NCBI RefSeq assembly: GCF_003731765.1
Contig: NZ_MOAL01000009.1
Span: 124,001 to 188,000, forward strand
Direction: 5' to 3'
From: Pseudomonas chlororaphis
Lineage (GTDB): Bacteria > Pseudomonadota > Gammaproteobacteria > Pseudomonadales > Pseudomonadaceae
Length of the DNA stretch: 64,000 bases
Below are positions 8,815 through 17,914 of this stretch, one piece after another. The translations under genes were made by a program, and so were the position numbers. Position 1 is the stretch's first letter, and each line of letters starts with the position of its first letter. The notes below the pieces were generated by a model. That model ran no database searches. It was not told the origin of the DNA and saw only the letters and a program-made list of their open reading frames with translations.

Positions 8815-10182
8815 TTAACGCACGCCGTCTTGGCGCAGAGCTGCGGGGGTGAAATCGCTGGTGGTGGCGGTGAAGCCAAAGTCGTAGGCCTGTTTCTCTT
8901 CGTTCTTCATGCCCAGCGCCAGGTAGCGGCCGGACTGCAGGTCGTAGAGGGTTTCCAGGGCGTACCACGGCACTTGCTTGTCGTAGTAGTTCTCGGCATG
9001 GGCCTCGGCCACGCGCCACAGTTGGCCGCGACCGTCGTAATGATCGATCACCGCTGCCTGCCAAGTGTCCTCGTCGATGTAGAAGTCACGCTTGGCGTAG
9101 ATGTGACGCTGGCCTTCCTTCAAGGTGGCGACCACGTGCCAGACACGGCGCAACTCGTAGCGCGCCAGATCCTGGTTGATGTGGCCGGCCTTGATGATGT
9201 CGGCGTACTTCAGGGTCGGCGAGTCGAGCTTGTAGCTGTCGGAGGCGATGTACATCTCCTTCTTGCCTTCCAGCTTCCAGTCGTAGCGATCCGGGGCGCC
9301 GTTGTACATGTCCAGGTTGTCGGAGGTACGCAGGCCATCGGCGGCAGTACCCGGGCCGTCATAGGACACTTGCGGCGCACGACGCACGCGGCGTTGGCCG
9401 GCGTTGTAGACCCACGCCGAACGCGGCTCCTTCACTTGGTCCAGGGTTTCGTGAACCAGCAGCACGCCACCGGCCAGGCGCGCCGGAGCGGTCACTTTCT
9501 GCTTGAAGTAGAACAGGATGTTGCCCGGGTTTTTCGGGTCGTAATCCTTCATCTTGTCGCGGAACACGAACTGGTCCTGGAAGTACACCAGGCTGTAGGA
9601 GCCGTTGGCTTGCGGCGTGGCCTGGGTCACCAGGCGGGTCACGCTGCCACCGCGATAACGGGTGATGTGGTTCCAGATGACTTCCACACCGCTCTTCGGA
9701 ATCGGGAACGGTACGGCAGTTTCGAAGTTCTCCAGGCCGTTGCCGCCAGACACCAGGTTGGTGTTGGTGGCGTTGCGCTTGATGGCGGCGAACACATCCG
9801 CGGGCACCGTGGCACCACGATGGGACGGGTAGACCGGCATCTTGAAGGTTTCCGGGTAGCGTTTGAACATCGCGTACTGGCCGGGTGCCAACTTGTCTTT
9901 GTATTGATCGACGTTCTGCGCCGTGATGGTGAATTGCGGCTGCTCACTGGCGTAAGGGTTGGACAGGAACCCCTTGCTGTCCACAGTCCCGGCATTGGTC
10001 GCCAGCGGCTTCCAGGCGGGAATGGTACCGGCGGCGTTGCCGGCCATTTCCGCGCCCATCGGCGTCAGGCTGGTGCCCAGCTTGGCCGCTTCGTCGGCCG
10101 ACACCGCGGCCATGACGCTGGTCGCCAACAGCGACAGGCCTAGCACACCGATATGCAACAGACTCTTGGTGGTTTTCATCAT
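8815..10182 (-). CDS. DUF1329 family periplasmic/outer-membrane protein
   Basis: A 455-residue protein with a clear Sec signal peptide (MMKTTKSLLHIGVLGLSLL.., cleavage near VMA-AVSADEA). The mature part contains the family features VTRLVTQ, GNILFYFKQKVTAPARLAGG and GQRRVRRAPQVSYD. DUF1329 resembles the LolA/LolB-like fold group and nearly always travels with DUF1302 genes. A role in moving a hydrophobic compound across the envelope is inferred from that context only. AGGAAG precedes the first ATG by 6 bases. It lies 27 bases downstream of the DUF1302 stop codon, so the two form an operon. Confidence 0.88.
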   Translation of the reverse strand: MMKTTKSLLHIGVLGLSLLATSVMAAVSADEAAKLGTSLTPMGAEMAGNAAGTIPAWKPLATNAGTVDSKGFLSNPYASEQPQFTITAQNVDQYKDKLAPGQYAMFKRYPETFKMPVYPSHRGATVPADVFAAIKRNATNTNLVSGGNGLENFETAVPFPIPKSGVEVIWNHITRYRGGSVTRLVTQATPQANGSYSLVYFQDQFVFRDKMKDYDPKNPGNILFYFKQKVTAPARLAGGVLLVHETLDQVKEPRSAWVYNAGQRRVRRAPQVSYDGPGTAADGLRTSDNLDMYNGAPDRYDWKLEGKKEMYIASDSYKLDSPTLKYADIIKAGHINQDLARYELRRVWHVVATLKEGQRHIYAKRDFYIDEDTWQAAVIDHYDGRGQLWRVAEAHAENYYDKQVPWYALETLYDLQSGRYLALGMKNEEKQAYDFGFTATTSDFTPAALRQDGVR

Positions 10183-10209
10183 GTTGTTCTTCCTGAAAAG
10201 ACAGTGTGC

Positions 10210-12066
10210 TTAGAAGTTCGCGCCAACGCTGAAGGCCACGAAGTCCCGGTCGTCCACGGTGCTGTAATCGCCGCCAAAGAAGTTGGTGTAGGCCAGGCTC
10301 GCGGTGTAAGTGTTCTGGTACTCGGCGTCCAGCCCGAGGCTGATGGCCTTGCGACCTTCCTCGAAGTTGCCGCCAGGGCCTGGCGAGTAACCTTTGACGT
10401 CATGGGACCAGGCCACGTTGGGCTTGAAGTTGACGCCTGCGAACACATCCGGGTATTCCCAGATCGCCCGACCGCGGTAACCCCAGGACGTGGCGGTGGT
10501 GAAGCCGTCATTGTTGCAGTTGCTGTTGACGTTGCTGGCAGTGGTGCCCGCACCCGCTGCGGTCCCGGCGTTAAGGGTGGTGCAGAAACCATTGGGCAAC
10601 TCGCCTGGACCGAATACCGGGTCACGGCCATAACGCACATCGGATTTGCTTTCCAGGCCGCCCACATGGGTCACGCCAATCTCGCCCACCAGGGTCAAGC
10701 GGCTGGCGCCCATGACCTGATCGAGGAAGTGGGTAAAGGTGGTCTGGAACTGGGTGACTTCCTTACGCCGATAGCCATGCAGGTCCTGGCCTGGACTCCC
10801 CTTCAGCAGCGACGCATCTTGAAAGCCGGCAATAGGGGTCACACCCGCATACAGGATGTCGGTGGAGTTCAACTGCACCGGTGCGTTAGGCCGGTAGCTC
10901 AACTCGCCACTCCAGGCGGTGCCGGTGGGCAAGGTGGTAGAGAAGCTCAAACCGTACAGGCGAATGTCTTCCGGGTACTCGACGAAGTAGTTGGAGTTGC
11001 CGGCGACGATCAACGGCCGTGCGCCCGCAAGAGGCCCCAGCGGCACGTTGTAGTAGAACTGCGAGGCGCCCTGGGCGCTGAAGATTGGCGCACGGCTGTG
11101 ATAGTTCATGAAATAGGCACCGAACTCGGTGTCCAGCGGCTCAAAGTTGTAGTGGAAGGCCACCCCGAACTGACCACTGTCACGGGCATCACGATCTGGG
11201 CCACGGCGAACCAGGGCACCTTCTTCGTTAACGTCCACGCCCAAGGCATCGATGGTCGGAAGCGCCAATGGGTTGATGGTCGAACGCTTGTTCAAGACGC
11301 GCAGGTTGTTGTCACAGCCGTCGGAAATGATGTCCGGCTGGGAGAAGAAGGTGCCGCAGTTGTCGGTCACCGTCTGGTCCCATTCCAGTTGGTAGAACGC
11401 CTCGGCCGAGAGGTTGTCGGTCAGGGTCTGGGACACGTAGAACATGTTGACCGGGATCAGGCCTTCCTTGATCTCCGCGCCTGGGCGACGGAACGCCGAG
11501 ACGTCGATCGGGTTGATCGAGTTGATGCCGCCACCGATAAAGGTGCTCTCGCCCCAGCTCACCACCTGCTTGCCGAAACGCACGGAACCCGGCTGATCGG
11601 CAATCGCGTAGTTGTGGTAGATGAAGGCGTCGAGGATCTGCCCGCCGGAGGACTTGGCGCCTTCCTTGCGGTTGCTGTCGCTGATGTCCTTGAACAGGCG
11701 GCTCTCGTCCTTCAGCTCAAAGTCATACCAGTACTTGCCACGCACAAAGACGCCGGTGTCACCGTACTTCAGCTCCAGGTCATGGATACCCTTGAAGATC
11801 TTCGAGAAGGTCTCCCCACGCTTGAAGTTCAGGTGACCGTCATCGGAAGTTTGCGACAACCCCTTGCCGCCATTGTTGGCGCCAATCAGGTCGCGATTGG
11901 CTTTTGACGTAGACCAACTGGCCCCCAGCGACAGGGACGAGTCGAAGCTGCCTTCGATTTCACCGACGTTGAAGGTGACACCGAATGCCGGGCCGGCGAG
12001 CGTTGAAGCGAGGCTGACGGCCAGAGGCAGTTTCGCCCGGCGCCAGAACTGGTTTGCAGAGGTCAT
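10210..12066 (-). CDS. DUF1302 family outer-membrane protein
   Basis: A 618-residue predicted beta-barrel. The signal peptide (LAVSLASTLAGPAFG) is followed by VTFNVGEIEGSFDSSLSLGASW, the hallmark start of DUF1302 proteins, and the chain ends in an aromatic residue (FVAFSVGANF), the usual outer-membrane insertion signal. Alternating hydrophobic segments throughout fit transmembrane strands. DUF1302 proteins are linked to metabolism of steroids, terpenes, fatty alcohols and similar compounds in several bacteria; the substrate here is unknown. The start at 12066 is chosen for GGAG 7 bases upstream and the signal peptide; the frame extends 23 codons further without protein character. Confidence 0.88.
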   Translation of the reverse strand: MTSANQFWRRAKLPLAVSLASTLAGPAFGVTFNVGEIEGSFDSSLSLGASWSTSKANRDLIGANNGGKGLSQTSDDGHLNFKRGETFSKIFKGIHDLELKYGDTGVFVRGKYWYDFELKDESRLFKDISDSNRKEGAKSSGGQILDAFIYHNYAIADQPGSVRFGKQVVSWGESTFIGGGINSINPIDVSAFRRPGAEIKEGLIPVNMFYVSQTLTDNLSAEAFYQLEWDQTVTDNCGTFFSQPDIISDGCDNNLRVLNKRSTINPLALPTIDALGVDVNEEGALVRRGPDRDARDSGQFGVAFHYNFEPLDTEFGAYFMNYHSRAPIFSAQGASQFYYNVPLGPLAGARPLIVAGNSNYFVEYPEDIRLYGLSFSTTLPTGTAWSGELSYRPNAPVQLNSTDILYAGVTPIAGFQDASLLKGSPGQDLHGYRRKEVTQFQTTFTHFLDQVMGASRLTLVGEIGVTHVGGLESKSDVRYGRDPVFGPGELPNGFCTTLNAGTAAGAGTTASNVNSNCNNDGFTTATSWGYRGRAIWEYPDVFAGVNFKPNVAWSHDVKGYSPGPGGNFEEGRKAISLGLDAEYQNTYTASLAYTNFFGGDYSTVDDRDFVAFSVGANF

Positions 12067-12402
12067 CGACGCTACTCCATGTGCATTATTGTTATGGCAG
12101 TGAGTTCTTCTAAAAACGCTTCGAAAGAAGGGCAAACAGACCTTGCGTCCCCCTCCAAAGTTGCATGGCGCAGCGCACTGCGCGGTGCATCGTTCTTAAG
12201 AATTCCTTGAACGGACTATATCCAGCAGGGGGTAGTGCTTGATCCCTCTAAAGTGTGATTTGCAGACCCCGCGCGCGCTGGAGCGCCCCTTTGCCATACC
12301 AGCAGAAACTGGCGATGGGAGAATGGCTGAAAATTCGGATTTCACAAGCCAAGCGCTTGCTTGGTGGGCATGTCGTGCCCTTTCGGGCACGACAACGGAC
12401 GC
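12067..12402. other. Intergenic region between the DUF1302 and acyl-CoA ligase genes
   Basis: A 336-base region that likely carries the DUF1302 promoter. A strong hairpin (GTCGTGCCC / GGGCACGAC, 12372-12393) follows the ligase stop; it lacks a T run, so it is a weak terminator or a 3'-end stabiliser. The palindrome TTCTTAAGAA lies at 12192-12201. No gene is supported here. Confidence 0.5.
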
Positions 12403-14085
12403 TCAGAGCGTGGAGAGGAAGGTGCTATTACTGGCTTGCCATTCGCTGATATCGACGCGGATGCGCTTCTTGTCGAGCTTACCGACGCTGGTCTTGGGAA
12501 TTTCAGTAACAAGGGCGATCTGACTGGGGATGGCCCACTTGCTCAAGTGCCCCAGTTCGACAAAGGGCTTGAGGTGTTCCTTGAGTTCCTTGGCCCCGAT
12601 CACATGGCCTTCACGGATCACCAGCAGGGCAAACGGCCGCTCGCCCCACTGCGGGTCGGCAATCCCCACCACTGCTACTTCACGTACCGCCACATGACGG
12701 CTGATGAGGTCTTCCAAGTCCAGGGAGGAGATCCATTCGCCGCCGGTCTTGATCACATCCTTGATACGGTCGCGGATATCGATCACGCCCATGCTGTCCA
12801 GGGTCGCCACGTCGCCGGTGTGCAGCCAGCCGCCGTGCCACAGTTCGGCGCCTTTTTGCGGCTCGTTGAAATACCCCTCAGTCAGCCACGGCGCACGCAA
12901 CACCAATTCGCCCTGGGATTCGCCATCCGCCGGGAGGAAGTTGCCTTCAGCGTCGATGATCGCCGCCTCCACCAAGGGGCCTGGCACCCCGGCCTTGATC
13001 CGGTAGGTGGTGCGCTCATCTTCGCTGCCTGCCATCAGTTCGTCATTGAGGTGGGCGCAGGACACCAAAGGACCGGTTTCCGACATGCCATAGGCGGCCG
13101 TCAACTGGATCCCCTTGGCCTTGGCGGCGTCGTACAGAGCGCGGTTCAGGGCGCTGCCGCCAATGACAATCTTCCAGCCGCCGAAGTCGGTGCCTTGGGC
13201 GGCCTTGGCGTTGAGCAGCATCTGCAGGATGGTCGGCACGCAGTGGGAGAAGGTGACCTTCTCCTTGCGCCACAACTCCACCAGGAACTCGGGGTCGTAG
13301 CGGCCGGGATAGACCTGCTTCAGGCCCAACATGGTGGCCACGTACGGCAGGCCCCAGGCATGCACATGGAACATCGGGGTAATGGGCATGTACACATCGT
13401 TACTGCCCAGCAGGCGTACGCTGTCGATGGAGCCCATGATGGTCGACACGCCCATGGTGTGCAGGACCAACTGCCGATGGGTGAAGTACACGCCCTTGGG
13501 GTTGCCGGTAGTACCGGTGGTGTAGAAGGTGGTGGCAACGGAGTTTTCGTCGAAATCCTCGAACGTGTACTGGGTACTGGCAGCGGCCAGCAAGGTTTCG
13601 TACTCGCCCACCAGGTTCGGCAGTTCCGCGGTTTTTTCCGGGCCGTCGGTGAGCAGCAGGGTCTTGTCCACGGTGGTCAGGTGCCCGGCGATCGCCTGGT
13701 AGAGCCCTACAAACTCGCTGTTGACCAGCACGAAGCGGTCTTCGGCATGGTTCATGGTGTAGAGGATCTGCTCCGGCGACAGGCGCACGTTGATGGTGTG
13801 GATCACCGCGCCGATCATCGGGATGGCAAACATGCATTCCAGGTAGCGATGGCTGTCCCAGTCCATCACCGCCACGGTATCCCCGGCCTTGACCCCGGCC
13901 TCGGTCAGTACGTTGGCCAACCGCGCTACACGCTCGATCAGGGTCGGGTAGGTGTAACGCAGCTTGTCCCGATAAATTATTTCGCGGGTTTTCTCATAGC
14001 GGGCGCCCGACATCAGCAGCCGTTTGATCAGTAGTGGGTATTGGTAAGCACCGTCGGCGGGCGGAATCACACGAGTCTGCAACAT
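12403..14085 (-). CDS. Fatty acid--CoA ligase (AMP-binding, medium-chain AlkK-like)
   Basis: A 560-residue ANL-superfamily enzyme that activates a carboxylic acid to its CoA thioester with ATP. The P-loop YTTGTTGNPKGV is at about residues 185-196; GYFNEP, the hinge region TGDVATLD..I.IRDRIKD and a C-terminal lysine segment (KTSVGKLDKKRI) follow. Overall wording is closest to AlkK-like medium-chain ligases. It lies upstream of DUF1302/DUF1329 on the same strand, separated by 336 bases, so it probably belongs to the same regulon. AGGGATT precedes the ATG. The chain-length preference cannot be read from sequence. Confidence 0.9.
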   Translation of the reverse strand: MLQTRVIPPADGAYQYPLLIKRLLMSGARYEKTREIIYRDKLRYTYPTLIERVARLANVLTEAGVKAGDTVAVMDWDSHRYLECMFAIPMIGAVIHTINVRLSPEQILYTMNHAEDRFVLVNSEFVGLYQAIAGHLTTVDKTLLLTDGPEKTAELPNLVGEYETLLAAASTQYTFEDFDENSVATTFYTTGTTGNPKGVYFTHRQLVLHTMGVSTIMGSIDSVRLLGSNDVYMPITPMFHVHAWGLPYVATMLGLKQVYPGRYDPEFLVELWRKEKVTFSHCVPTILQMLLNAKAAQGTDFGGWKIVIGGSALNRALYDAAKAKGIQLTAAYGMSETGPLVSCAHLNDELMAGSEDERTTYRIKAGVPGPLVEAAIIDAEGNFLPADGESQGELVLRAPWLTEGYFNEPQKGAELWHGGWLHTGDVATLDSMGVIDIRDRIKDVIKTGGEWISSLDLEDLISRHVAVREVAVVGIADPQWGERPFALLVIREGHVIGAKELKEHLKPFVELGHLSKWAIPSQIALVTEIPKTSVGKLDKKRIRVDISEWQASNSTFLSTL

Positions 14086-14269
14086 AAGAATCCCTTTTCT
14101 GACTGCTCGGTCGTAGCTGAAGAATGCTCACTCTAGAGCTCCTGCGCCACCGCTAAATCAGCCAAAGGGATGATTTGCAGGGCCCCCAAATACTAGCTTT
14201 AAGCCAGTATTTGTGGGGCAATCCAGGGCTCCAGGCCCTTGAATCAGCCGAATCGGCGCCCTGCCCCGC

Positions 14270-14899
14270 TCAATGCATCTCGGTAAAAACCAATTTCACA
14301 CCGATGGCGATCAGCACCGCGCCCATGGTCCGATCAAACCAGTGCCCCATGCGGGCAAACCCGGCGCGCACCCGCTGCTGGCTGAACAGCATCGCCACCA
14401 GGCAGAACCAGACCGCCGTGGCGGCCGCCAGGTAGACGCCGTAACCGGCCTGGATCGCCAAAGGCGTATGCGGGTTGATGACCACGGTAAACAGCGACAG
14501 GAAGAACAGTGTGGCCTTGGGGTTCAGGCCATTGGTGACGAAACCGGAAGTGAAGGCACCGCGGGCCGTGCGCTCGCCAGCCTCCTGCTGCAGGTCATCC
14601 GCTGCCGGCTTGGCCGGCTGCGCGCGCAGGGCCTTGAAGCCGATGTACAGCAGGTAAGCCGCCGCCAGCCATTTCAGGGCGTTGAACAGCACGATCGACT
14701 GGGACACGATCAGGCCGATGCCCAGCAGCGAATACCCCACATGCAGAAAGATGGCCGAGCCCACACCCAGGGCGGTCCAGGTGCCAGCACGGCGGCCATG
14801 GGTCACGCTTTCGCGCACCACCACGGCGAAGTCAGGCCCGGGGCTGGCCACGGCCAGCAGGTGAATCAAGGCAACGGTCAGAAACTCGGTGAGGTACAT
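14270..14899 (-). CDS. LysE/RhtB family amino-acid exporter
   Basis: A 209-residue inner-membrane protein with about six hydrophobic segments and the family start LAVASPGPDFAVVVRESVTHGRRAG. The conserved GLNPKATLFFLSLF lies near residue 125. Members export amino acids or homoserine lactones; the substrate is not predictable. CAGGAGCG sits upstream of the ATG. It is divergent from the 2-hydroxyacid dehydrogenase gene at 14984. Confidence 0.88.
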   Translation of the reverse strand: MYLTEFLTVALIHLLAVASPGPDFAVVVRESVTHGRRAGTWTALGVGSAIFLHVGYSLLGIGLIVSQSIVLFNALKWLAAAYLLYIGFKALRAQPAKPAADDLQQEAGERTARGAFTSGFVTNGLNPKATLFFLSLFTVVINPHTPLAIQAGYGVYLAAATAVWFCLVAMLFSQQRVRAGFARMGHWFDRTMGAVLIAIGVKLVFTEMH

Positions 14900-14983
14900 G
14901 GACGCTCCTGCATGTGTCTAATTATTTCATCTGTTAGGCTCGGCAGATTACGCCTTCGAACCCTTGTGCAAAAGGTACAGTTG

Positions 14984-15949
14984 ATGACCAACAATCACCG
15001 CGCGGTCTTCCTTGATCACCCTTCCCTGGACCTCGGGGACCTTGATATGACCCCGCTGCGCGAGACCTTCAGCGAGTTGGAGCTCTGCTCGCAAACCGCA
15101 CCTGAACAGGTGATCGAACGCCTGCAGGGGGCGCAGGTCGCCATCAGCAATAAAGTGCTGCTGGATGCGCGCACCCTGGCTGCGTGCCCCGATCTGCGAC
15201 TGATCCTGGTGGCCGCCACCGGCACCAACAACATCGACCTGGCCGCCGCCCGCGCCCAAGGCATCAGCGTCAGCAACTGCCAGGGCTACGGCACCCCCTC
15301 GGTGGCCCAGCACACCCTGATGCTGCTGCTCAACCTGGCCACCCGCCTGCGGGACTACCAGGACGCGGTCGGTGCCGGTCGCTGGCAGCAAGCCAAGCAG
15401 TTCTGCCTGCTGGACTACCCCATCATCGAACTCGAAGGTAAAACCCTCGGCCTGCTGGGCCACGGTGAGTTAGGCAGCGCCGTGGCGCGCCTGGCGGAAG
15501 CCTTCGGCATGCATGTGTTGCTGGGGCAGATTCCTGGTCGCCCGGCCCGGGCCGACCGACTGCCCTTGGACGAGCTGCTGCCCCAGGTCGATGCCCTGAC
15601 CCTGCACTGCCCGCTCAACGAACACACCCGCCACATGATCGGCGCCCGGGAGCTGGCCTTGCTCAAGCCCAGCGCCCTGGTGGTCAACACCGCTCGCGGC
15701 GGCCTGATCGACGAACAAGCCCTGGCCGACACCTTGCGCAGCGGCCACTTGGGCGGCGCGGCCACCGATGTGCTGAGTGTCGAACCGCCTAGCGCTGGCA
15801 ATCCGTTGTTGGCCAATGACATCCCGCGCTTGATCGTTACGCCCCACAACGCCTGGGGAAGCCGCGAGGCCCGGCAGCGCATCGTCGGCCAACTGGCGGA
15901 AAATGCCCGGGCATTTTTCAACGGCGCACCGCTGCGGGTTGTGAATTGA
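14984..15949 (+). CDS. D-2-hydroxyacid dehydrogenase (hydroxypyruvate/glycerate type)
   Basis: A 321-residue NAD(P)-dependent dehydrogenase that reduces 2-oxoacids such as hydroxypyruvate. The nucleotide-binding motif GHGELGSAVARLAEAFG lies near residue 155. The catalytic Arg (TARGGLIDEQAL), Glu (DVLSVEPP) and His (TPHNAWGSREAR) all appear in the expected order. The ATG at 14984 is selected because the longer open frame runs through the antisense of the exporter gene. The ribosome site is weak (AAAGGTACAG). rsmC follows 32 bases after the stop. Confidence 0.88.
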   Translation: MTNNHRAVFLDHPSLDLGDLDMTPLRETFSELELCSQTAPEQVIERLQGAQVAISNKVLLDARTLAACPDLRLILVAATGTNNIDLAAARAQGISVSNCQGYGTPSVAQHTLMLLLNLATRLRDYQDAVGAGRWQQAKQFCLLDYPIIELEGKTLGLLGHGELGSAVARLAEAFGMHVLLGQIPGRPARADRLPLDELLPQVDALTLHCPLNEHTRHMIGARELALLKPSALVVNTARGGLIDEQALADTLRSGHLGGAATDVLSVEPPSAGNPLLANDIPRLIVTPHNAWGSREARQRIVGQLAENARAFFNGAPLRVVN

Positions 15950-15981
15950 TAAACTGCGCCACTTTTTTTCAGGTGCAGACA

Positions 15982-16980
15982 ATGGACACTCGCAGCGAAG
16001 TACTGCTACGCCAGGCTGAATTGTTTCAAGGCTCCCTGCTGCTGGCCGGTTTGCCCGCCGACGATCTGCTCGGTCGTCTGCCCAATGCCCGTGGCTGGTG
16101 CTGGCACGCCGGCGACCAGGCCGCCCTGGATGCGCGCTTTGCCGGGCGCAGCCATTTCGGCGTGCACGCCCCCAGCGAAGCCTTCGAAACGGCGGTGTTG
16201 TTCCTGCCCAAATCCAAGGACCTGACCGACTACCTGCTCAACGCCCTGGCTTCGCGCCTGGCCGGCCGTGAGTTGTACCTGGTGGGCGAAAAACGCAGCG
16301 GCGTGGAAAGTGCGGCCAAGCAGCTCAACCCCTTCGGCAAGCCGCGCAAGCTGGACAGCGCGCGGCACTGCCAACTGTGGCAAGTGACCGTGGCCAACGC
16401 CCCCGAGGCGGTCGCCCTGGAAAGCCTGGCCCAGGAATATGAACTGCCCCTGGCCGAAGGCCCGCTCAAAGTCGTCAGCCTGCCGGGGGTATTCAGCCAT
16501 GGACGCCTGGATCGCGGCAGCGCACTGCTGCTGGAGCACCTGGACAAACTGCCGAGCGGCCATGTGCTGGACTTCGGTTGCGGCGCCGGGGTGCTCGGGG
16601 CCACGGTGAAACGCCGCTACCCCCACAACACCGTCACTCTGTTGGATGTCGACGCCTTTGCTACCGCCAGCAGCCGCCTGACCCTGGCCGCCAATGGCCT
16701 GGAAGCCGAGGTGCTGACCGGCGACGGAATCGACGCCGCGCCCATGGGTTTGAACAGCATCCTGACCAATCCACCGTTCCATGTCGGTGTTCACACGGAC
16801 TATCAGGCAACGGAAAACCTGCTGCGAAAAGCCAAGCAACATCTGAAAAATGGTGGCGAACTTCGGCTAGTTGCCAACAGCTTCCTGCGCTACCAACCAC
16901 TGATCGAAGAGCATCTGGGGCACTGTTCGGTCAAGGCCGAAGGCCAGGGATTCAGGATCTACAGCGCCAAGCGTGGTTGA
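15982..16980 (+). CDS. rsmC: 16S rRNA (guanine1207-N2)-methyltransferase
   Basis: A 332-residue SAM-dependent methyltransferase of the RsmC type. The C-terminal half holds the SAM site (VLDFGCGAGVLGATV) and the catalytic NPPF motif (ILTNPPFHVGVHTDYQ), with GQGFRIYSAKRG at the end. The N-terminal half is the degenerate methyltransferase domain that binds the substrate. It modifies G1207 of 16S rRNA in the 30S subunit. The start at 15982 follows CAGGTGCAG. Immediately downstream is the leader of the manganese riboswitch. Confidence 0.92.
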   Translation: MDTRSEVLLRQAELFQGSLLLAGLPADDLLGRLPNARGWCWHAGDQAALDARFAGRSHFGVHAPSEAFETAVLFLPKSKDLTDYLLNALASRLAGRELYLVGEKRSGVESAAKQLNPFGKPRKLDSARHCQLWQVTVANAPEAVALESLAQEYELPLAEGPLKVVSLPGVFSHGRLDRGSALLLEHLDKLPSGHVLDFGCGAGVLGATVKRRYPHNTVTLLDVDAFATASSRLTLAANGLEAEVLTGDGIDAAPMGLNSILTNPPFHVGVHTDYQATENLLRKAKQHLKNGGELRLVANSFLRYQPLIEEHLGHCSVKAEGQGFRIYSAKRG

Positions 16981-17039
16981 GATTATTTTTCACACACAAG
17001 GCTTGCCGAAAGGGTTTTGCCTAGGCAGAATCCGCTCCG

Positions 17040-17215
17040 TCCTAGGGGAGTAGTCTCCCACGAGCGCCACGCTCGTCCGGCATGCGTCAACATACTTGGT
17101 CAACAGACCATGGCGCATGCGACCCAGAGGTTCCGCACAGACGGATCCCGGGGTTTGACAAGACCTATGACACGCACACCTTACCCGGGGCGGGAAGGCT
17201 GTACGTGTCATAGCC
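17040..17215 (+). promoter_or_regulatory. yybP-ykoY manganese riboswitch
   Basis: The leader carries the hallmark pieces of this Mn2+ aptamer: AGGGGAGTAG at 17045-17054, a long variable hairpin arm, then TTACCCGGGGCGGGAAGG (17182-17199). ATGACACG (17167-17174) can pair with CGTGTCAT (17204-17211). It lies directly ahead of a GDT1/MneA-family exporter, a standard target of this riboswitch. Expected action is Mn2+-induced expression. The boundaries are approximate. Confidence 0.88.
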
Positions 17216-17244
17216 GTGTCGACCCGCCCCTTAGGAAAACCCTG

Positions 17245-17829
17245 ATGTTGGATTCTCTACTCGTCCCCACCGCAATCGTTGCCTTGGCCGAAATCGGCGA
17301 CAAGACGCAACTGCTTGCCCTGATTCTTGCCGCACGCTTCCGCAAACCCTGGCCGATCATCGCCGGCATCGTCGCCGCGACCCTGGCCAACCACGCCGCT
17401 GCGGGGGCTGTCGGCGCCTGGGTCGGCAGTTTCTTCTCGGACGCAACGCTGCACTGGATACTTGCCGCCAGCTTCACCGCCACTGCGCTCTGGACCCTGG
17501 TCCCGGACAAAATGGACGATGACGAAGCCAGCACCGCACGCAAGTTCGGCCCATTCCTGACCACTCTGATCGCCTTCTTCCTCGCCGAAATCGGGGACAA
17601 GACCCAGGTCGCCACGGTGATGCTGGCCGCCCAATACCCGGAGCTGTGGCTGGTGATCATCGGCACCACCCTGGGCATGCTGATTGCCAACGTGCCGGTG
17701 GTACTGGCCGGTAATTTTGCGGCGGACAAGCTGCCCCTGACCCTGATTCGTCGCCTGGCGGCGTCGGCCTTTGTCATTCTCGCCGTGGTGGCGGTGTACA
17801 AGGCCATGCAGAGCAGCGGCTGGCTGTAA
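17245..17829 (+). CDS. TMEM165/GDT1 family (UPF0016) manganese exporter
   Basis: A 194-residue inner-membrane protein with six hydrophobic helices in two homologous halves, each carrying the signature E-x-G-D-K-T (AEIGDKTQLLALILAARF near residue 15; AEIGDKTQVATVMLAAQYP near residue 117). These acidic motifs bind the transported cation. Bacterial members such as MneA export Mn2+. The riboswitch upstream supports that substrate. TTAGGAAAA precedes the ATG at 17245; the longer open frame runs back through the structured leader. Confidence 0.92.
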   Translation: MLDSLLVPTAIVALAEIGDKTQLLALILAARFRKPWPIIAGIVAATLANHAAAGAVGAWVGSFFSDATLHWILAASFTATALWTLVPDKMDDDEASTARKFGPFLTTLIAFFLAEIGDKTQVATVMLAAQYPELWLVIIGTTLGMLIANVPVVLAGNFAADKLPLTLIRRLAASAFVILAVVAVYKAMQSSGWL

Positions 17830-17864
17830 ATGAAATCGCCGGCCAGTCGGCCCCTGCAAAGTAC

Positions 17865-17886
17865 GTAGGAGCTGGCTTGCCGGCGA
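17865..17886 (+). repeat. REP-like element
   Basis: GTAGGAGCTGGCTTGCCGGCGA, a one-base variant of the unit at 5772, between the exporter gene and the convergent M48 protease gene. Confidence 0.72.
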
Positions 17887-17914
17887 AAGCGTCATCGAGA
17901 ATGACGCGGGGGGA

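Noticed and set aside
10153..11907. Long plus-strand frame opposite the DUF1302 gene
   Set aside because: Antisense shadow of a well-supported outer-membrane protein gene; no ribosome site and no recognisable domain.
12372..12393. Strong GTCGTGCCC hairpin after the acyl-CoA ligase as an intrinsic terminator
   Set aside because: No T run follows on the minus strand. Kept only as a hairpin in the intergenic description.
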